From Bacteroidales bacterium UBA5382 (GTDB lineage: Bacteria; Bacteroidota; Bacteroidia; Bacteroidales; Dysgonomonadaceae), in assembly GCA_002409745.1 (NCBI GenBank), contig DHOU01000039.1, forward strand, positions 1 to 64,000: DNA of 64,000 nt, written 5' to 3'. The notes under the pieces are model-generated. The model worked only from the letters and a program-made list of their open reading frames with translations, had not been told where the DNA came from and made no database searches. The stretch's first letter is position 1; the number at the start of each line of letters is the position of its first letter. The position numbers were made by a program, and so were the translations under genes. This document shows positions 1 to 7,788 of this stretch, one piece after another.

Positions 1-1107
1 ATCGAGATTATTGTTTCGGGAAACGATTTGGAATCGATTCGCGCCGCGGCTTCCGATTTCGAAGAGAAGATGAAGGCCGAAGGATCGTTCGCCAATGTAT
101 CGAGTACGGTTGATGAGGGAAAAATTGAAGTCCACATACTGGTCGATAAGGATAAAGCCTCGCAACTGGCCTTGAATGCGGCGATGATCGGCTCACAGGT
201 GCGGCAGAATCTTTACGGATCGGAGTCGGGCGATTTTACCGAAGGCGGGGAAGATTACGGCATTGTGATCCGCTACGCTCCCGAATACCGCAGGGAGGTC
301 TCTGGATTGCGCGATATGCAGATCACCAACCTGCTGGGGCAATCGATTCCTTTGTCGGCTGTTGCCGATATTGTGGAAAAAAGCGGTCCGGTGGAAATTC
401 AACGCCGCTCGCAGCAACGATATGTGAAGGCGACGGCCGGCTTAAACGGCGTTTCGTTGGGAGAAGCTTTCGAAACGGCGCAGCGTCTGGTGGATGAAGC
501 CAACCTCCCCGAAGGAGTGAACGCCGAAGTGGCGGGTCAGGTAGACGATCAGACATCGGCTTTCAGATCTCTCAAGTTGGTCTTTTTGTTGGGAATTGCG
601 CTGGTGTTCATGGTTCTGTCGGCAGAATTCGAATCTTTCAAAGATCCTTTTATCATTTTGTTCTCGCTTCCGTTCATGCTGGTAGGCGTTATCCTGGCAT
701 TTTTTGTTACAGGCACCACTTTGAGCGTGATAACGTTTATCGGGCTGATCATGCTGGTGGGCATTGTGGTTCGCAACGGCATTATATTGGTCGATTATAC
801 CAATATGCTGCGCAAGCGGGGCTATTTGCTGCGCGATGCGGTGATGGAAGGCGGCCGCTCGCGCCTGCGTCCGGTGGTGATGACCTCGTTGACGATGATA
901 CTGGGGATGCTGCCTATGGCGCTCAGTAGCGGAATGGGGCATGAATTGTTCGCTCCGCTGGGAATCACCATCATCGGAGGATTACTGATTTCTCTGTTGA
1001 CCACCCTGATTATTGTGCCCGCCATGTATACGGCGCTCAATCACCGTGTCTTGATAAGAGAACGCGCAGAAGTCCGCCGTACAAGAGGACAATCCGATGA
1101 AAAATAA
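1..1107 (+). CDS. RND multidrug efflux permease (HAE1/AcrB family), C-terminal part
   Basis: Inner-membrane proton-driven efflux pump subunit of a tripartite RND system. The frame is open from base 1, so the start lies left of the window; 368 residues are visible. They cover the last part of the periplasmic docking/porter region and then the C-terminal transmembrane block: a hydrophobic helix LVFLLGIALVFMVLSAEF, two further helices, the typical RND stretch GIVVRNGIILVDY, then EGGRSRLRPVVMTSLT and a GMLPMAL turn, ending in a charged tail. These are classic AcrB-type C-terminal features. The adaptor and outer-membrane channel genes are not in view. It is followed 40 bp later by a small PII-like protein, probably the same operon. 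Identity of the family is sure; substrate is unknown. Confidence 0.95.
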   Translation: MEIIVSGNDLESIRAAASDFEEKMKAEGSFANVSSTVDEGKIEVHILVDKDKASQLALNAAMIGSQVRQNLYGSESGDFTEGGEDYGIVIRYAPEYRREVSGLRDMQITNLLGQSIPLSAVADIVEKSGPVEIQRRSQQRYVKATAGLNGVSLGEAFETAQRLVDEANLPEGVNAEVAGQVDDQTSAFRSLKLVFLLGIALVFMVLSAEFESFKDPFIILFSLPFMLVGVILAFFVTGTTLSVITFIGLIMLVGIVVRNGIILVDYTNMLRKRGYLLRDAVMEGGRSRLRPVVMTSLTMILGMLPMALSSGMGHELFAPLGITIIGGLLISLLTTLIIVPAMYTALNHRVLIRERAEVRRTRGQSDEK

Positions 1108-1146
1108 CCGTTCGCCGTTCGTTGAACGCTAAAACAGACAGTAAAA

Positions 1147-1452
1147 ATGAAATTGATATACATTACGTGCAATGCGAGTATGCTGGAACCCGTTACCTCG
1201 TTGATCGACGAGATGGAGTTTGCCGATTACCAGGTTATCGAAAAGGTAACCTCCAAGAGCCGGAGCAGCCAGCCGAGGCAAAATACGGCGATCTGGCCGG
1301 GTTATAATTCGGCGGTGTTCATACAAGAGGACGATGCCGGAAAAGCCGCCGCCTTGTTCGCCGAGATCGACCGGCTCAATGCCGGCGCGTTCAACAGCAA
1401 CGAGCAATTGTCGGCCTTTATGTGGGAAGCGGAAAAGAGTGCCGGTCGATAA
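1147..1452 (+). CDS. Small PII-like/ferredoxin-fold protein downstream of RND pump
   Basis: A 101-residue soluble protein with no signal peptide or membrane segment. It begins MKLIYITCNASMLEPVTSLI, a beta strand followed by a helix typical of the PII/CutA-like alpha-beta ferredoxin folds, and has a second strand near NSAVFIQEDDAG. Small proteins of this kind often sit directly behind RND pump genes in Bacteroidetes, and the 40-bp spacing here suggests cotranscription with the pump. The ATG at 1147 was chosen over an out-of-frame ORF at 1122 because it gives the conserved-looking N-terminus. Function is not known; a ligand-sensing role for the pump is only inference. Confidence 0.7.
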   Translation: MKLIYITCNASMLEPVTSLIDEMEFADYQVIEKVTSKSRSSQPRQNTAIWPGYNSAVFIQEDDAGKAAALFAEIDRLNAGAFNSNEQLSAFMWEAEKSAGR

Positions 1453-1639
1453 GCCCCGCACCCGTCTCCTTGTCACCCATCCCTTGCCTTGTCCTTCCAC
1501 AAAATCTCCTCGATATCGCTTTTGTCATAATCATCCTACACGGATTCTTTTTTTAGGGTGCACGTATCGGCCGGTCGTTGCGTTTTTTTCTTAATGATTC
1601 CTTCTTCTGTTGCATCGACAGAAGGCATTTGACCGTCAA

Positions 1640-1998
1640 GAGATGGCTTCGGAGCATCGCAAAATAGTTCTTAACGACCCCGAGATGGTATTTGATGATC
1701 CCGAGATGCCATTTGATGACCCAGAGATGCCATTTGATGACCCGAAAATGACATTATGGCATCCCGAGATACCATTTGATGACCCGGAGATGCCATTGTG
1801 GCATTCAGAGAAAGCATCCGATGACCCGGAGATGCCATTATGGCACTCAGAGAAAGCGTCCGATGACTCCGAGATGCCATTATGGCACTCGGAGAGAGCA
1901 TCCGATGACTCCGAGAGAGCATTTGACGACTCGGAGATAGCATCCGATGACTCGGAGATGATATTATGGCATTCGCAGATGGTCGCAGATGGTCGTTG
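1640..1998. repeat. 21-bp degenerate tandem repeat array
   Basis: From about 1679 to 1972 there are 14 consecutive units of exactly 21 bp, with weaker units on both sides. Typical unit parts are CCCGAGATGCC, ATTTGATGAC, ATTATGGCAC and TCAGAGAAAGC; alternating unit types give a partial 42-bp super-period. Because 21 is a multiple of three and the units contain no stops, long ORFs appear on both strands (heptads such as DDPEMPF), but these look like by-products. The array shares the core ATGACTCGGAGA with the array at 56.8 kb. The rest of the 1453-2086 gap shows nothing I can name. Confidence 0.9.
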
Positions 1999-2086
1999 AC
2001 GGCCTGAAGAGGGCCGTATGATCTATCGACTTTCGTCTTCTCCCTTTTATCTGTCGAAAACAATGGCTGTTTCGCGTTTTTTTATG

Positions 2087-2094
2087 TATTTTTG
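2087..2094 (+). promoter_or_regulatory. Bacteroidetes -7 element for argS
   Basis: TATTTTTG fits the TAnnTTTG -7 consensus of Bacteroidetes primary sigma promoters and lies 26 bp before the argS ATG. There is no clear TTTG -33 box at the expected distance, so support is the -7 element and position only. Confidence 0.6.
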
Positions 2095-2120
2095 CGCTTT
2101 CACTCAGACAAACGACAACT

Positions 2121-3914
2121 ATGCACGTAGAAAACGATATACAACAAGCCATCATCAAGGCGATAAAGGATTTATATTCCTCCGATGCCGATCCGGCAGG
2201 CATCACGCTGCAAAAAACAAAGAAAGAGTTCAAGGGGCATTTGACATTCGTCACTTTTCCGCTGCTGAAACTATCGAGAAAAAACCCGCAGCAGACCGCA
2301 CAGGAGATCGGAGACTATTTGTTAGCAAATACCGATTTAATCAGCGACTTCAATGTCATCAACGGATTCCTGAACTTGTCGGTATCCTCCGCCGCCTGGA
2401 TCGAAACGCTTGCGTTTATCGCCCGCCGGCCCGATTACGGCTTTACGCCGGTCACGGACCAATCGCCGCTCTATATGGTGGAGTATTCTTCGCCCAACAC
2501 CAATAAACCGCTCCATCTGGGACATGTACGCAACAACCTGCTGGGGCATTCGCTGAGCGAAGTGTTGAAGGCCAATGGTAAAAAGGTGGTAAAGACGAAT
2601 ATTGTCAACGACCGGGGCATCCATATCTGCAAATCGATGCTCGCCTGGCAAAAATGGGGCAACGGCGAAACGCCCGGGTCGTCGGGCAAGAAAGGCGATC
2701 ATCTCATCGGCGATTACTATGTGCTGTTCGACAAGAAATACAAGTCCGAAGTGGCCGGAGGCATCTCGCGAGGCTTATCGAAAGACGAGGCCGAAGAGCA
2801 ATCGCCCCTTATGGCTGAGGCGCGCGAAATGTTGCGCCGTTGGGAAGCGGGCGACGAAGAGGTGGTAAGCCTGTGGAAGCGGATGAACGGATGGGTATAT
2901 GCCGGCTTCGACGAGACTTACCGCAAGCTGGGCGTGTCGTTCGACAAGATCTATTACGAATCGGACACGTACCTCGTGGGCAAGGAGGTGGTATTGCGCG
3001 GACTGAAAGAGGGCGTCTTCTACCGTAAGGACGACGGATCGGTGTGGGCCGACCTGACGGACTGCGGGCTGGATCACAAGTTGCTGCTCCGCTCCGACGG
3101 CACATCGGTGTATATGACGCAGGATATCGGCACGGCCAAACTGCGGTTCGACGATTATCCCATCGACAAGATGATTTACGTGGTGGGGAACGAACAGAAT
3201 TATCATTTTCAGGTGCTTTCGGTATTGCTCGACCGGCTGGGATTTGAGTTCGGCAAGGGGCTGGTGCATTTTTCGTACGGCATGGTGGAGCTGCCCGAGG
3301 GCAAGATGAAGTCGCGTGAAGGTACGGTGGTCGATGCCGACGACCTCATCGAAGAGATGGTGGAGACGGCTCGCGCCACATCGGAAGAACTCGGCAAGCT
3401 CGACGATTGCACGCCGGAAGAAGCAAATGAAATCGTCCGCATGATCGGCCTCGGTGCGCTGAAATACTTTATCCTGAAAGTCGATCCGAAGAAAAACATG
3501 ACTTTTAACCCGAAGGAATCAATCGACTTCAACGGCAACACGGGGCCGTTCATTCAATATACCCACGCGCGGATCAAGTCGGTGTTGCGCAAGGCCGAAG
3601 AACAAGGTCTCGCGATTCCGGAAGCGGCCGATGCGCATCTCGAATTGTCGGAGAAAGAGGAAGGGCTGATACAACTGCTGGCCGATTTTGCCGATGTCGT
3701 CAAACAGGCCGGCGACGAATATAATGTGTCGCTCATCGGCAATTATGTATACGCTTTGGCGAAGGAATACAATCAGTTCTACCACGATTTTTCCATCTTG
3801 AAAGAGGAAAATGCTTCGCGGCGTGCTTTCCGGTTGCTCCTCTCAAAAAACGTCGCTCTCATTATCCAACGGGGCATGAAACTGTTCGGTATAGATGTGC
3901 CGGAGAGGATGTGA
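2121..3914 (+). CDS. argS: Arginyl-tRNA synthetase
   Basis: Class I aminoacyl-tRNA synthetase that charges tRNA-Arg with arginine, cytosolic and essential. The 597 residues match the family length. An N-terminal Add1-like domain occupies roughly residues 1-110; the HIGH-type signature is HLGHVRNN in SSPNTNKPLHLGHVRNN near residue 130; the KMSK-type loop is GKMKSREGTVV near residue 400; the C-terminal DALR anticodon-binding domain ends the protein with the HDFSILKEE stretch. The replacement of a canonical KMSK by KMKSRE is common in ArgRS. Start at 2121 follows a TAnnTTTG promoter by 26 bp. It is not in an obvious operon: a repeat array lies before it and an 8-bp repeat tract after it. Confidence 0.98.
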   Translation: MHVENDIQQAIIKAIKDLYSSDADPAGITLQKTKKEFKGHLTFVTFPLLKLSRKNPQQTAQEIGDYLLANTDLISDFNVINGFLNLSVSSAAWIETLAFIARRPDYGFTPVTDQSPLYMVEYSSPNTNKPLHLGHVRNNLLGHSLSEVLKANGKKVVKTNIVNDRGIHICKSMLAWQKWGNGETPGSSGKKGDHLIGDYYVLFDKKYKSEVAGGISRGLSKDEAEEQSPLMAEAREMLRRWEAGDEEVVSLWKRMNGWVYAGFDETYRKLGVSFDKIYYESDTYLVGKEVVLRGLKEGVFYRKDDGSVWADLTDCGLDHKLLLRSDGTSVYMTQDIGTAKLRFDDYPIDKMIYVVGNEQNYHFQVLSVLLDRLGFEFGKGLVHFSYGMVELPEGKMKSREGTVVDADDLIEEMVETARATSEELGKLDDCTPEEANEIVRMIGLGALKYFILKVDPKKNMTFNPKESIDFNGNTGPFIQYTHARIKSVLRKAEEQGLAIPEAADAHLELSEKEEGLIQLLADFADVVKQAGDEYNVSLIGNYVYALAKEYNQFYHDFSILKEENASRRAFRLLLSKNVALIIQRGMKLFGIDVPERM

Positions 3915-3916
3915 AA

Positions 3917-4030
3917 ATTAGCAAATTAGCAAATTAATAAATTAGCAGATTAGCAGATTAGCGGATTAGCAAATTAGCAGATTAGCAAATTAGCGGATTG
4001 GCGGATTGGCGGATTGGCAGATTAGTAAAT
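3917..4030. repeat. 8-bp tandem repeat tract (ATTAGCAR/ATTGGCGG)
   Basis: Immediately after the argS stop the sequence is a run of about 14 eight-base units, mostly AATTAGCA or GATTAGCA, changing to GATTGGCG units. It ends just before the next gene. Likely to vary in copy number by slippage. It fills the whole spacer, so any promoter for the next gene would have to lie in or around it. Confidence 0.9.
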
Positions 4031-4036
4031 TGAAGG

Positions 4037-5284
4037 ATGAAGATAGGAGATGCTCTTTGGTGGAAAAAAACAGTGTTCATTTTCATGGCGGTCTGGCTAT
4101 GGGGAGTCGTGGGCTTTTCGCAGACCTCAACCGTCGATTCTTTGCGCCATTCGGGACGGGCGCTGCACCGTATCGGCATGGAAGTACGCCCGGGCTATGT
4201 TTTTCCTACAAATCCTTTCGTAAAAGGTGAAAACGCCAAAGCGACGCCGATCGACCATTTACTCTCCGCCCATGTGCGATATGCTTTCGAATTCGATCCG
4301 GTATCGCCCGTGAGCCGTATTTACCGGAATGTGTATCAAGGCATCGGCTTCGCGTATTATTCTTTCGATAACCGGCAGGAACTCGGTGAACCGCTGGCGC
4401 TCTATTTCTTCCAGGGAGCGACGTTGGGACGCTTGGGAAAACGGCTTGCGTTGAACTACGAATGGAATTTCGGGATTTCCGGCGCTTGGAAGACTTACGA
4501 CGAAGAAACGAATCCTTATAATGGAATGATGGGCTCGGAACTAAACGCGTACATGAACGTGAACTTCTATTTAAAGTACGCCCTTTCGCGCCGCATCGAC
4601 CTTGTCACCGGTTTTACATTGACCCACTTTTCCAACGGGAATACCAAATTTCCCAATGCGGGGCTCAATGCGGTCGATTTGAAAGCGGGTCTCGCTTATC
4701 ACTTCAATCGCGACGCATTATTTCCCCGGCGACACCTCTCCTCGAGTATCCCTGCATTTCCCCGGCATGTCAGTTATGATGTCGTACTGTTCGGATCCTG
4801 GCGGCGTAAGGGAGTTATCTTCAATGAGCAACCGCTGGCGTCGCCCGACACATATTCCGTATTCGGATTCAATTTCAGTCCGATGTATAACTTGGGATAC
4901 AGCCTGCGTCTGGGCGCCTCGCTCGACGGTGTTTACGACACCAGCGCCAATATTTATACGGAAGATTATATATACACCGACGACGTGAATCCCGGTTATA
5001 CCTTTTACCGTCCGGGTTTCGACAAGCAATGGGCATTGGGACTCTCGGCGCGGGCCGAATATGTCATGCCTTACTTTACGGTCGGCGCGGGTATCGGCGC
5101 AAACGTGCTGCATGGCGGCGGCGACCTGAAAGGGTTTTATCAAATTCTGGCTCTGAAAATAAAGACTTCCCGCCACTCATTTATCCATATCGGCTACAAC
5201 CTTCAGAATTTCGAGACTCCTAATTACCTTATGCTGGGCATCGGTTATCGGTTTCACGATAAATCTCCTTTTTTCTACCGTTAA
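4037..5284 (+). CDS. Acyloxyacyl hydrolase / PagL-like lipid A 3-O-deacylase
   Basis: Outer-membrane beta-barrel enzyme predicted to remove an ester-linked acyl chain from lipid A. The 415-residue protein has an N-terminal hydrophobic signal (VFIFMAVWLWGVVGFSQ, cut near residue 31) and then beta-barrel-like alternation. The stretch LTHFSNGNTKFPNAGLN near residues 193-209 carries the His-Ser-Asn arrangement (HFSN) that holds the PagL active site, and the following gly-rich strands fit an 8-strand barrel. It is longer than PagL itself (about 150-170 residues after the signal); longer versions are common in Bacteroidetes, where the extra strands have no assigned role. Alone between two repeat tracts. 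The family call is good; the exact deacylation site is inference. Confidence 0.8.
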   Translation: MKIGDALWWKKTVFIFMAVWLWGVVGFSQTSTVDSLRHSGRALHRIGMEVRPGYVFPTNPFVKGENAKATPIDHLLSAHVRYAFEFDPVSPVSRIYRNVYQGIGFAYYSFDNRQELGEPLALYFFQGATLGRLGKRLALNYEWNFGISGAWKTYDEETNPYNGMMGSELNAYMNVNFYLKYALSRRIDLVTGFTLTHFSNGNTKFPNAGLNAVDLKAGLAYHFNRDALFPRRHLSSSIPAFPRHVSYDVVLFGSWRRKGVIFNEQPLASPDTYSVFGFNFSPMYNLGYSLRLGASLDGVYDTSANIYTEDYIYTDDVNPGYTFYRPGFDKQWALGLSARAEYVMPYFTVGAGIGANVLHGGGDLKGFYQILALKIKTSRHSFIHIGYNLQNFETPNYLMLGIGYRFHDKSPFFYR

Positions 5285-5309
5285 ATTAGCGTCCGTCTCA
5301 TTAGTCTAA

Positions 5310-5450
5310 AGTCTAATGTCTCCAATCTCCAGTCACCGGTCTTTAGACCTCATTTGTCATTCGTCATTCGTCATTCGTCATTCGTAATTTGTCATTTGTA
5401 ATTTGTCATTCGTAATTATCTAATGTCTCCAGTCTCCAGCCGAATGTCTT
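5310..5450. repeat. Mosaic of short repeats, including 8-bp GTCATTCG tract
   Basis: The left part holds the words GTCTAAAGTCTAATGTCTCC, ATCTCCAGTCACCGG and GTCTTTAGAC. The middle (about 5346-5415) is an 8-bp tract of GTCATTCG and GTAATTTG units. At 5421 the word TAATGTCTCCAGTCTCCAGC returns, now inside the 3' end of truA, whose stop codon lies in this block. The same words occur in reverse orientation at 34555-34640, and the 8-bp unit occurs inverted on the other side of truA. Confidence 0.85.
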
Positions 5451-6183
5451 CGGGATAATCGACTTGCTCGAGGAAGAGCGCGTGCGCGGGTACCGAATCG
5501 CCGGCGACATTTCGGTTGCGGGCCTCGATAATGCGTCGGAAGCCGCGCTCGTCGAGTCGTCCGCGTCCGGCTTCGAGTAAGGTGCCGACGATGGCGCGCA
5601 CCATGTTCCGGAGGAAGCGGTCAGCCTTAATGGTGAATATGTAGTCGTTGCCTTGTTGTACCCATTGTGCGGCGTGGATGCGGCAGAGGTTGGTTTTGAC
5701 GTCCGTATGCAATTTACTGAAGCTGGTAAAGTCGTCATACTGCATCAGTACGGGGCAAAGGGCGTTCATGGCGTCGATATCGGGACGGAAGAAGACACGG
5801 TACTTGTAATCGTGCAGGAAAGCGTCTTTAGCGGTGGTTACGTGGTAGGAATAAGTACGCGCCACGGCCGAGAAGCGGGCATGCGCATCGGGACGGACCT
5901 CTTTTATATCGAAGAGGACGATATCTTTGGGCAGAAAGCTGTTGAGTTTGGCCGTCAAGGCCTCGGTGTCGAACGGCGCGCCGTCCCAATCGAAATGTGC
6001 CGTCATGCAGCGGGCATGTACTCCCGCATCGGTGCGTCCGGCGCCGACCGCCTGGACGGAAGCGCGCAGAATGACGGACAACGCTTCCTGCAACGTCTGC
6101 TGTATGCTGGGGCCGTTGGGCTGTATTTGCCAGCCTGCATAGTTCTTTCCGTTATATGCCAGGGAGATGAAAAAACGCTTCAT
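5416..6183 (-). CDS. truA: tRNA pseudouridine(38-40) synthase TruA
   Basis: Converts uridines 38, 39 and 40 of the tRNA anticodon arm to pseudouridine; cytosolic. From the chosen ATG at 6183 the protein is 255 residues. The N-terminus MKRFFISLAYNGKNYAGWQI is the usual TruA start, which is why the upstream in-frame ATG at 6201 was rejected. The catalytic motif GRTDAGVHA carries the nucleophile Asp52, and RNMVRAIVGTLLEAGRG near residue 195 is the conserved C-terminal motif. The last residues, RLETGDIR, and the stop are encoded by an intergenic repeat word, so the C-terminus seems to have been lengthened or replaced by repeat sequence. Short repeat tracts flank the gene on both sides. Confidence 0.96.
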   Translation of the reverse strand: MKRFFISLAYNGKNYAGWQIQPNGPSIQQTLQEALSVILRASVQAVGAGRTDAGVHARCMTAHFDWDGAPFDTEALTAKLNSFLPKDIVLFDIKEVRPDAHARFSAVARTYSYHVTTAKDAFLHDYKYRVFFRPDIDAMNALCPVLMQYDDFTSFSKLHTDVKTNLCRIHAAQWVQQGNDYIFTIKADRFLRNMVRAIVGTLLEAGRGRLDERGFRRIIEARNRNVAGDSVPAHALFLEQVDYPEDIRLETGDIR

Positions 6184-6204
6184 AATCCGGGTGTTGACCA
6201 TTCT

Positions 6205-6275
6205 GGTATAAATTACAAATTACCGATTACTAATTGCAAATTACAAATTACAAATTGTCAATTATCAATTAATTA
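6205..6275. repeat. 8-9-bp tract of CAAATTAC units
   Basis: Between truA and the next gene the sequence is nearly all ACAAATTAC, TGCAAATTAC and TCAATTATC-like units. It is the reverse complement of the GTAATTTG units found on the other side of truA, so truA is bracketed by inverted versions of one short repeat. Confidence 0.8.
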
Positions 6276-6316
6276 GTTCTGATGGTTCGGCGAAAGGGTT
6301 GTACGACATCGGCCAT

Positions 6317-7006
6317 TCAGCGTACGGTGATGTGAAAGCAGGCTTGTTTGCGCTCATGCTTTACATAACAACGCTCCTGCTTTTTCAAGTCGAACAATAC
6401 CTGCGCCAGTACGAGTTTCAGCCGTTCGGGCGGAATAGCCTGTAACGTGTCGGCATCGACCTGTTCGAAACGTTTCCACGACAAGTCGAACGTCGTTCCA
6501 TAGCGGTGCGCCGAATTGTCGGTCGCATTGGCATTCCTTTTCGTAAGCTTCTCGATATCTTCGTCGGTGCGGGTCACGCTGGTCAGATACAGGCGGTACA
6601 GCGGGAGCTCTTTGCTATAGAGCGAATCCCGGAAGTTCTGCCCGATATCCATCAGCAACTTCGCCGCCGAAGGCACCAGGAACGGAATAGAGTGCGTCAA
6701 TTCGTCCGTTTTATACAGTTCCAACTCATCGGGGATGCGCACCAATTCGCCTTTCAGGGTAAGGGTGTCGTCGCGGGAAGCCATCGGGGTGATACCGTTG
6801 TTGACTGCAGCGACGATTTGCAGTTCGTGCAAGTCGTTAAATTCGCGCGAGTAGTTTCCCGTGAAGCGCGCCTTTCTTTCGGTTTCCGCACCCGGCGGAG
6901 CGGCATCGGCCGGAACCGTTTCGGCCTTGCTTTTTCCGCACGCCGACAGTCCGAAGCAGAGCAGCAACGCGGCGATTCCCGCCAGTTCTTTTATCTTCGC
7001 TGTCAT
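6317..7006 (-). CDS. DUF5715 lipoprotein with M15-peptidase-like motif
   Basis: A 229-residue exported protein with a lipobox (FGLSAC, acylated Cys23), so probably anchored to the outer or inner membrane facing the periplasm. The sequence resembles Bacteroidetes DUF5715 proteins. NSAHRYGTTFDLSW at residues 164-177 fits the SxHxxGxxxD pattern that carries two zinc ligands in M15/VanY D-Ala-D-Ala peptidases (His167, Asp174), an Arg sits upstream in LTSVTRT, and the C-terminus has HE(217-218) and a final CFHITV with His225 where M15 enzymes have their third zinc-ligand His. That suggests a peptidoglycan peptidase; this is inference from motif spacing. Its start is 7 bp from the stop of the exonuclease gene upstream, so dnaN-exonuclease-DUF5715 is probably one operon. 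Confidence 0.75.
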   Translation of the reverse strand: MTAKIKELAGIAALLLCFGLSACGKSKAETVPADAAPPGAETERKARFTGNYSREFNDLHELQIVAAVNNGITPMASRDDTLTLKGELVRIPDELELYKTDELTHSIPFLVPSAAKLLMDIGQNFRDSLYSKELPLYRLYLTSVTRTDEDIEKLTKRNANATDNSAHRYGTTFDLSWKRFEQVDADTLQAIPPERLKLVLAQVLFDLKKQERCYVKHERKQACFHITVR

Positions 7007-7012
7007 AAGCGT

Positions 7013-7783
7013 TTAACCGTTTAGTTCCTTAAGCCGTATTTTTGTAAGTGACTGTTTGGTGTTGAGCGGAAAATCGCCCTCCATCATCCAAGCATAATAG
7101 CTGGGTTCGTTTTTTAGCACTTCGACGACCGGTTTCCCTTTATGTTTCCCGAAGTTAAACACTTCCACGCCTTTGTCGTTCTTGACGATGCGGCCGGCAA
7201 AATCGACATTGTTATTAAAGCTCGAATATTCTTTCGACAATGCTTCGACGTCGTTGATAAGGTCGGGATAGCGTTGCAATTGCGATTTCAACACTTCGTA
7301 TGTGGCCTTGGTGTCGGCTTCGGCCGAATGTGCATTGGTGAGTTCTTTGTTACAATAGAAGCGATAAGCGGCTTCGAGGGTGCGTTGTTCCTTCTTGTGG
7401 AAAATGATTTGCACGTCCACGAATTTGCGTTTGCTCATGTCGAAGTCGACTCCTGCCCGCAGGAATTCCTCGGCCAACATCGGTACATCGAAACGGCTCG
7501 AATTGAATCCCGCCAGGTCGCATCCTTCCAACTGGTCGGCGAGCGAGCGGGCCACCTGCTTAAAGGTCGGGCAATCCTTTACGTCGTCGTCCGTAATGCC
7601 GTGAATGGCCGTAGCCTGCGGAGGAATCGGTATTTCGGGATTGATACGCCGCGATTTGACTTCTTCTTTCCCGTTAGGAAAAACTTTCAAGAAAGAAATT
7701 TCGACAATTCGATCGTGAGTAATATTTATTCCGGTAGTTTCCAGATCGAAGAATACCAACGGATTTTTTAAGTTAAGTTCCAT
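7013..7783 (-). CDS. DnaQ-like 3'-5' exonuclease (DEDDh)
   Basis: Predicted 3'-5' exonuclease related to the proofreading epsilon subunit of DNA polymerase III. The 256-residue protein opens with VFFDLETTGI, the ExoI motif with the DxE metal ligands, followed by the ExoII region FNSSRFDVPML and an ExoIII-type HSAEADTKATYEVL with the His of the DEDDh class. The C-terminal 70 residues (after VDFAGRIVKND) form an additional conserved tail seen in the Bacteroidetes family. It starts 5 bp after the dnaN stop and ends 6 bp before the DUF5715 start, so it is translationally tied to dnaN, which fits a role in replication or repair. Whether it is the true epsilon subunit or a separate trimming exonuclease is not decided by sequence. 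Confidence 0.9.
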   Translation of the reverse strand: MELNLKNPLVFFDLETTGINITHDRIVEISFLKVFPNGKEEVKSRRINPEIPIPPQATAIHGITDDDVKDCPTFKQVARSLADQLEGCDLAGFNSSRFDVPMLAEEFLRAGVDFDMSKRKFVDVQIIFHKKEQRTLEAAYRFYCNKELTNAHSAEADTKATYEVLKSQLQRYPDLINDVEALSKEYSSFNNNVDFAGRIVKNDKGVEVFNFGKHKGKPVVEVLKNEPSYYAWMMEGDFPLNTKQSLTKIRLKELNG

Positions 7784-7788
7784 CTATA

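Noticed and set aside
1640..1998. CRISPR array
   Set aside because: Units are contiguous with no spacers, vary in sequence and have no cas genes near.
1610..2063. ORFs of about 130 residues on both strands with heptad repeats (DDPEMPF and similar)
   Set aside because: They exist only because a 21-bp stop-free tandem repeat keeps frame; both strands are equally open, there is no signal or domain, and unit drift is not codon-biased.
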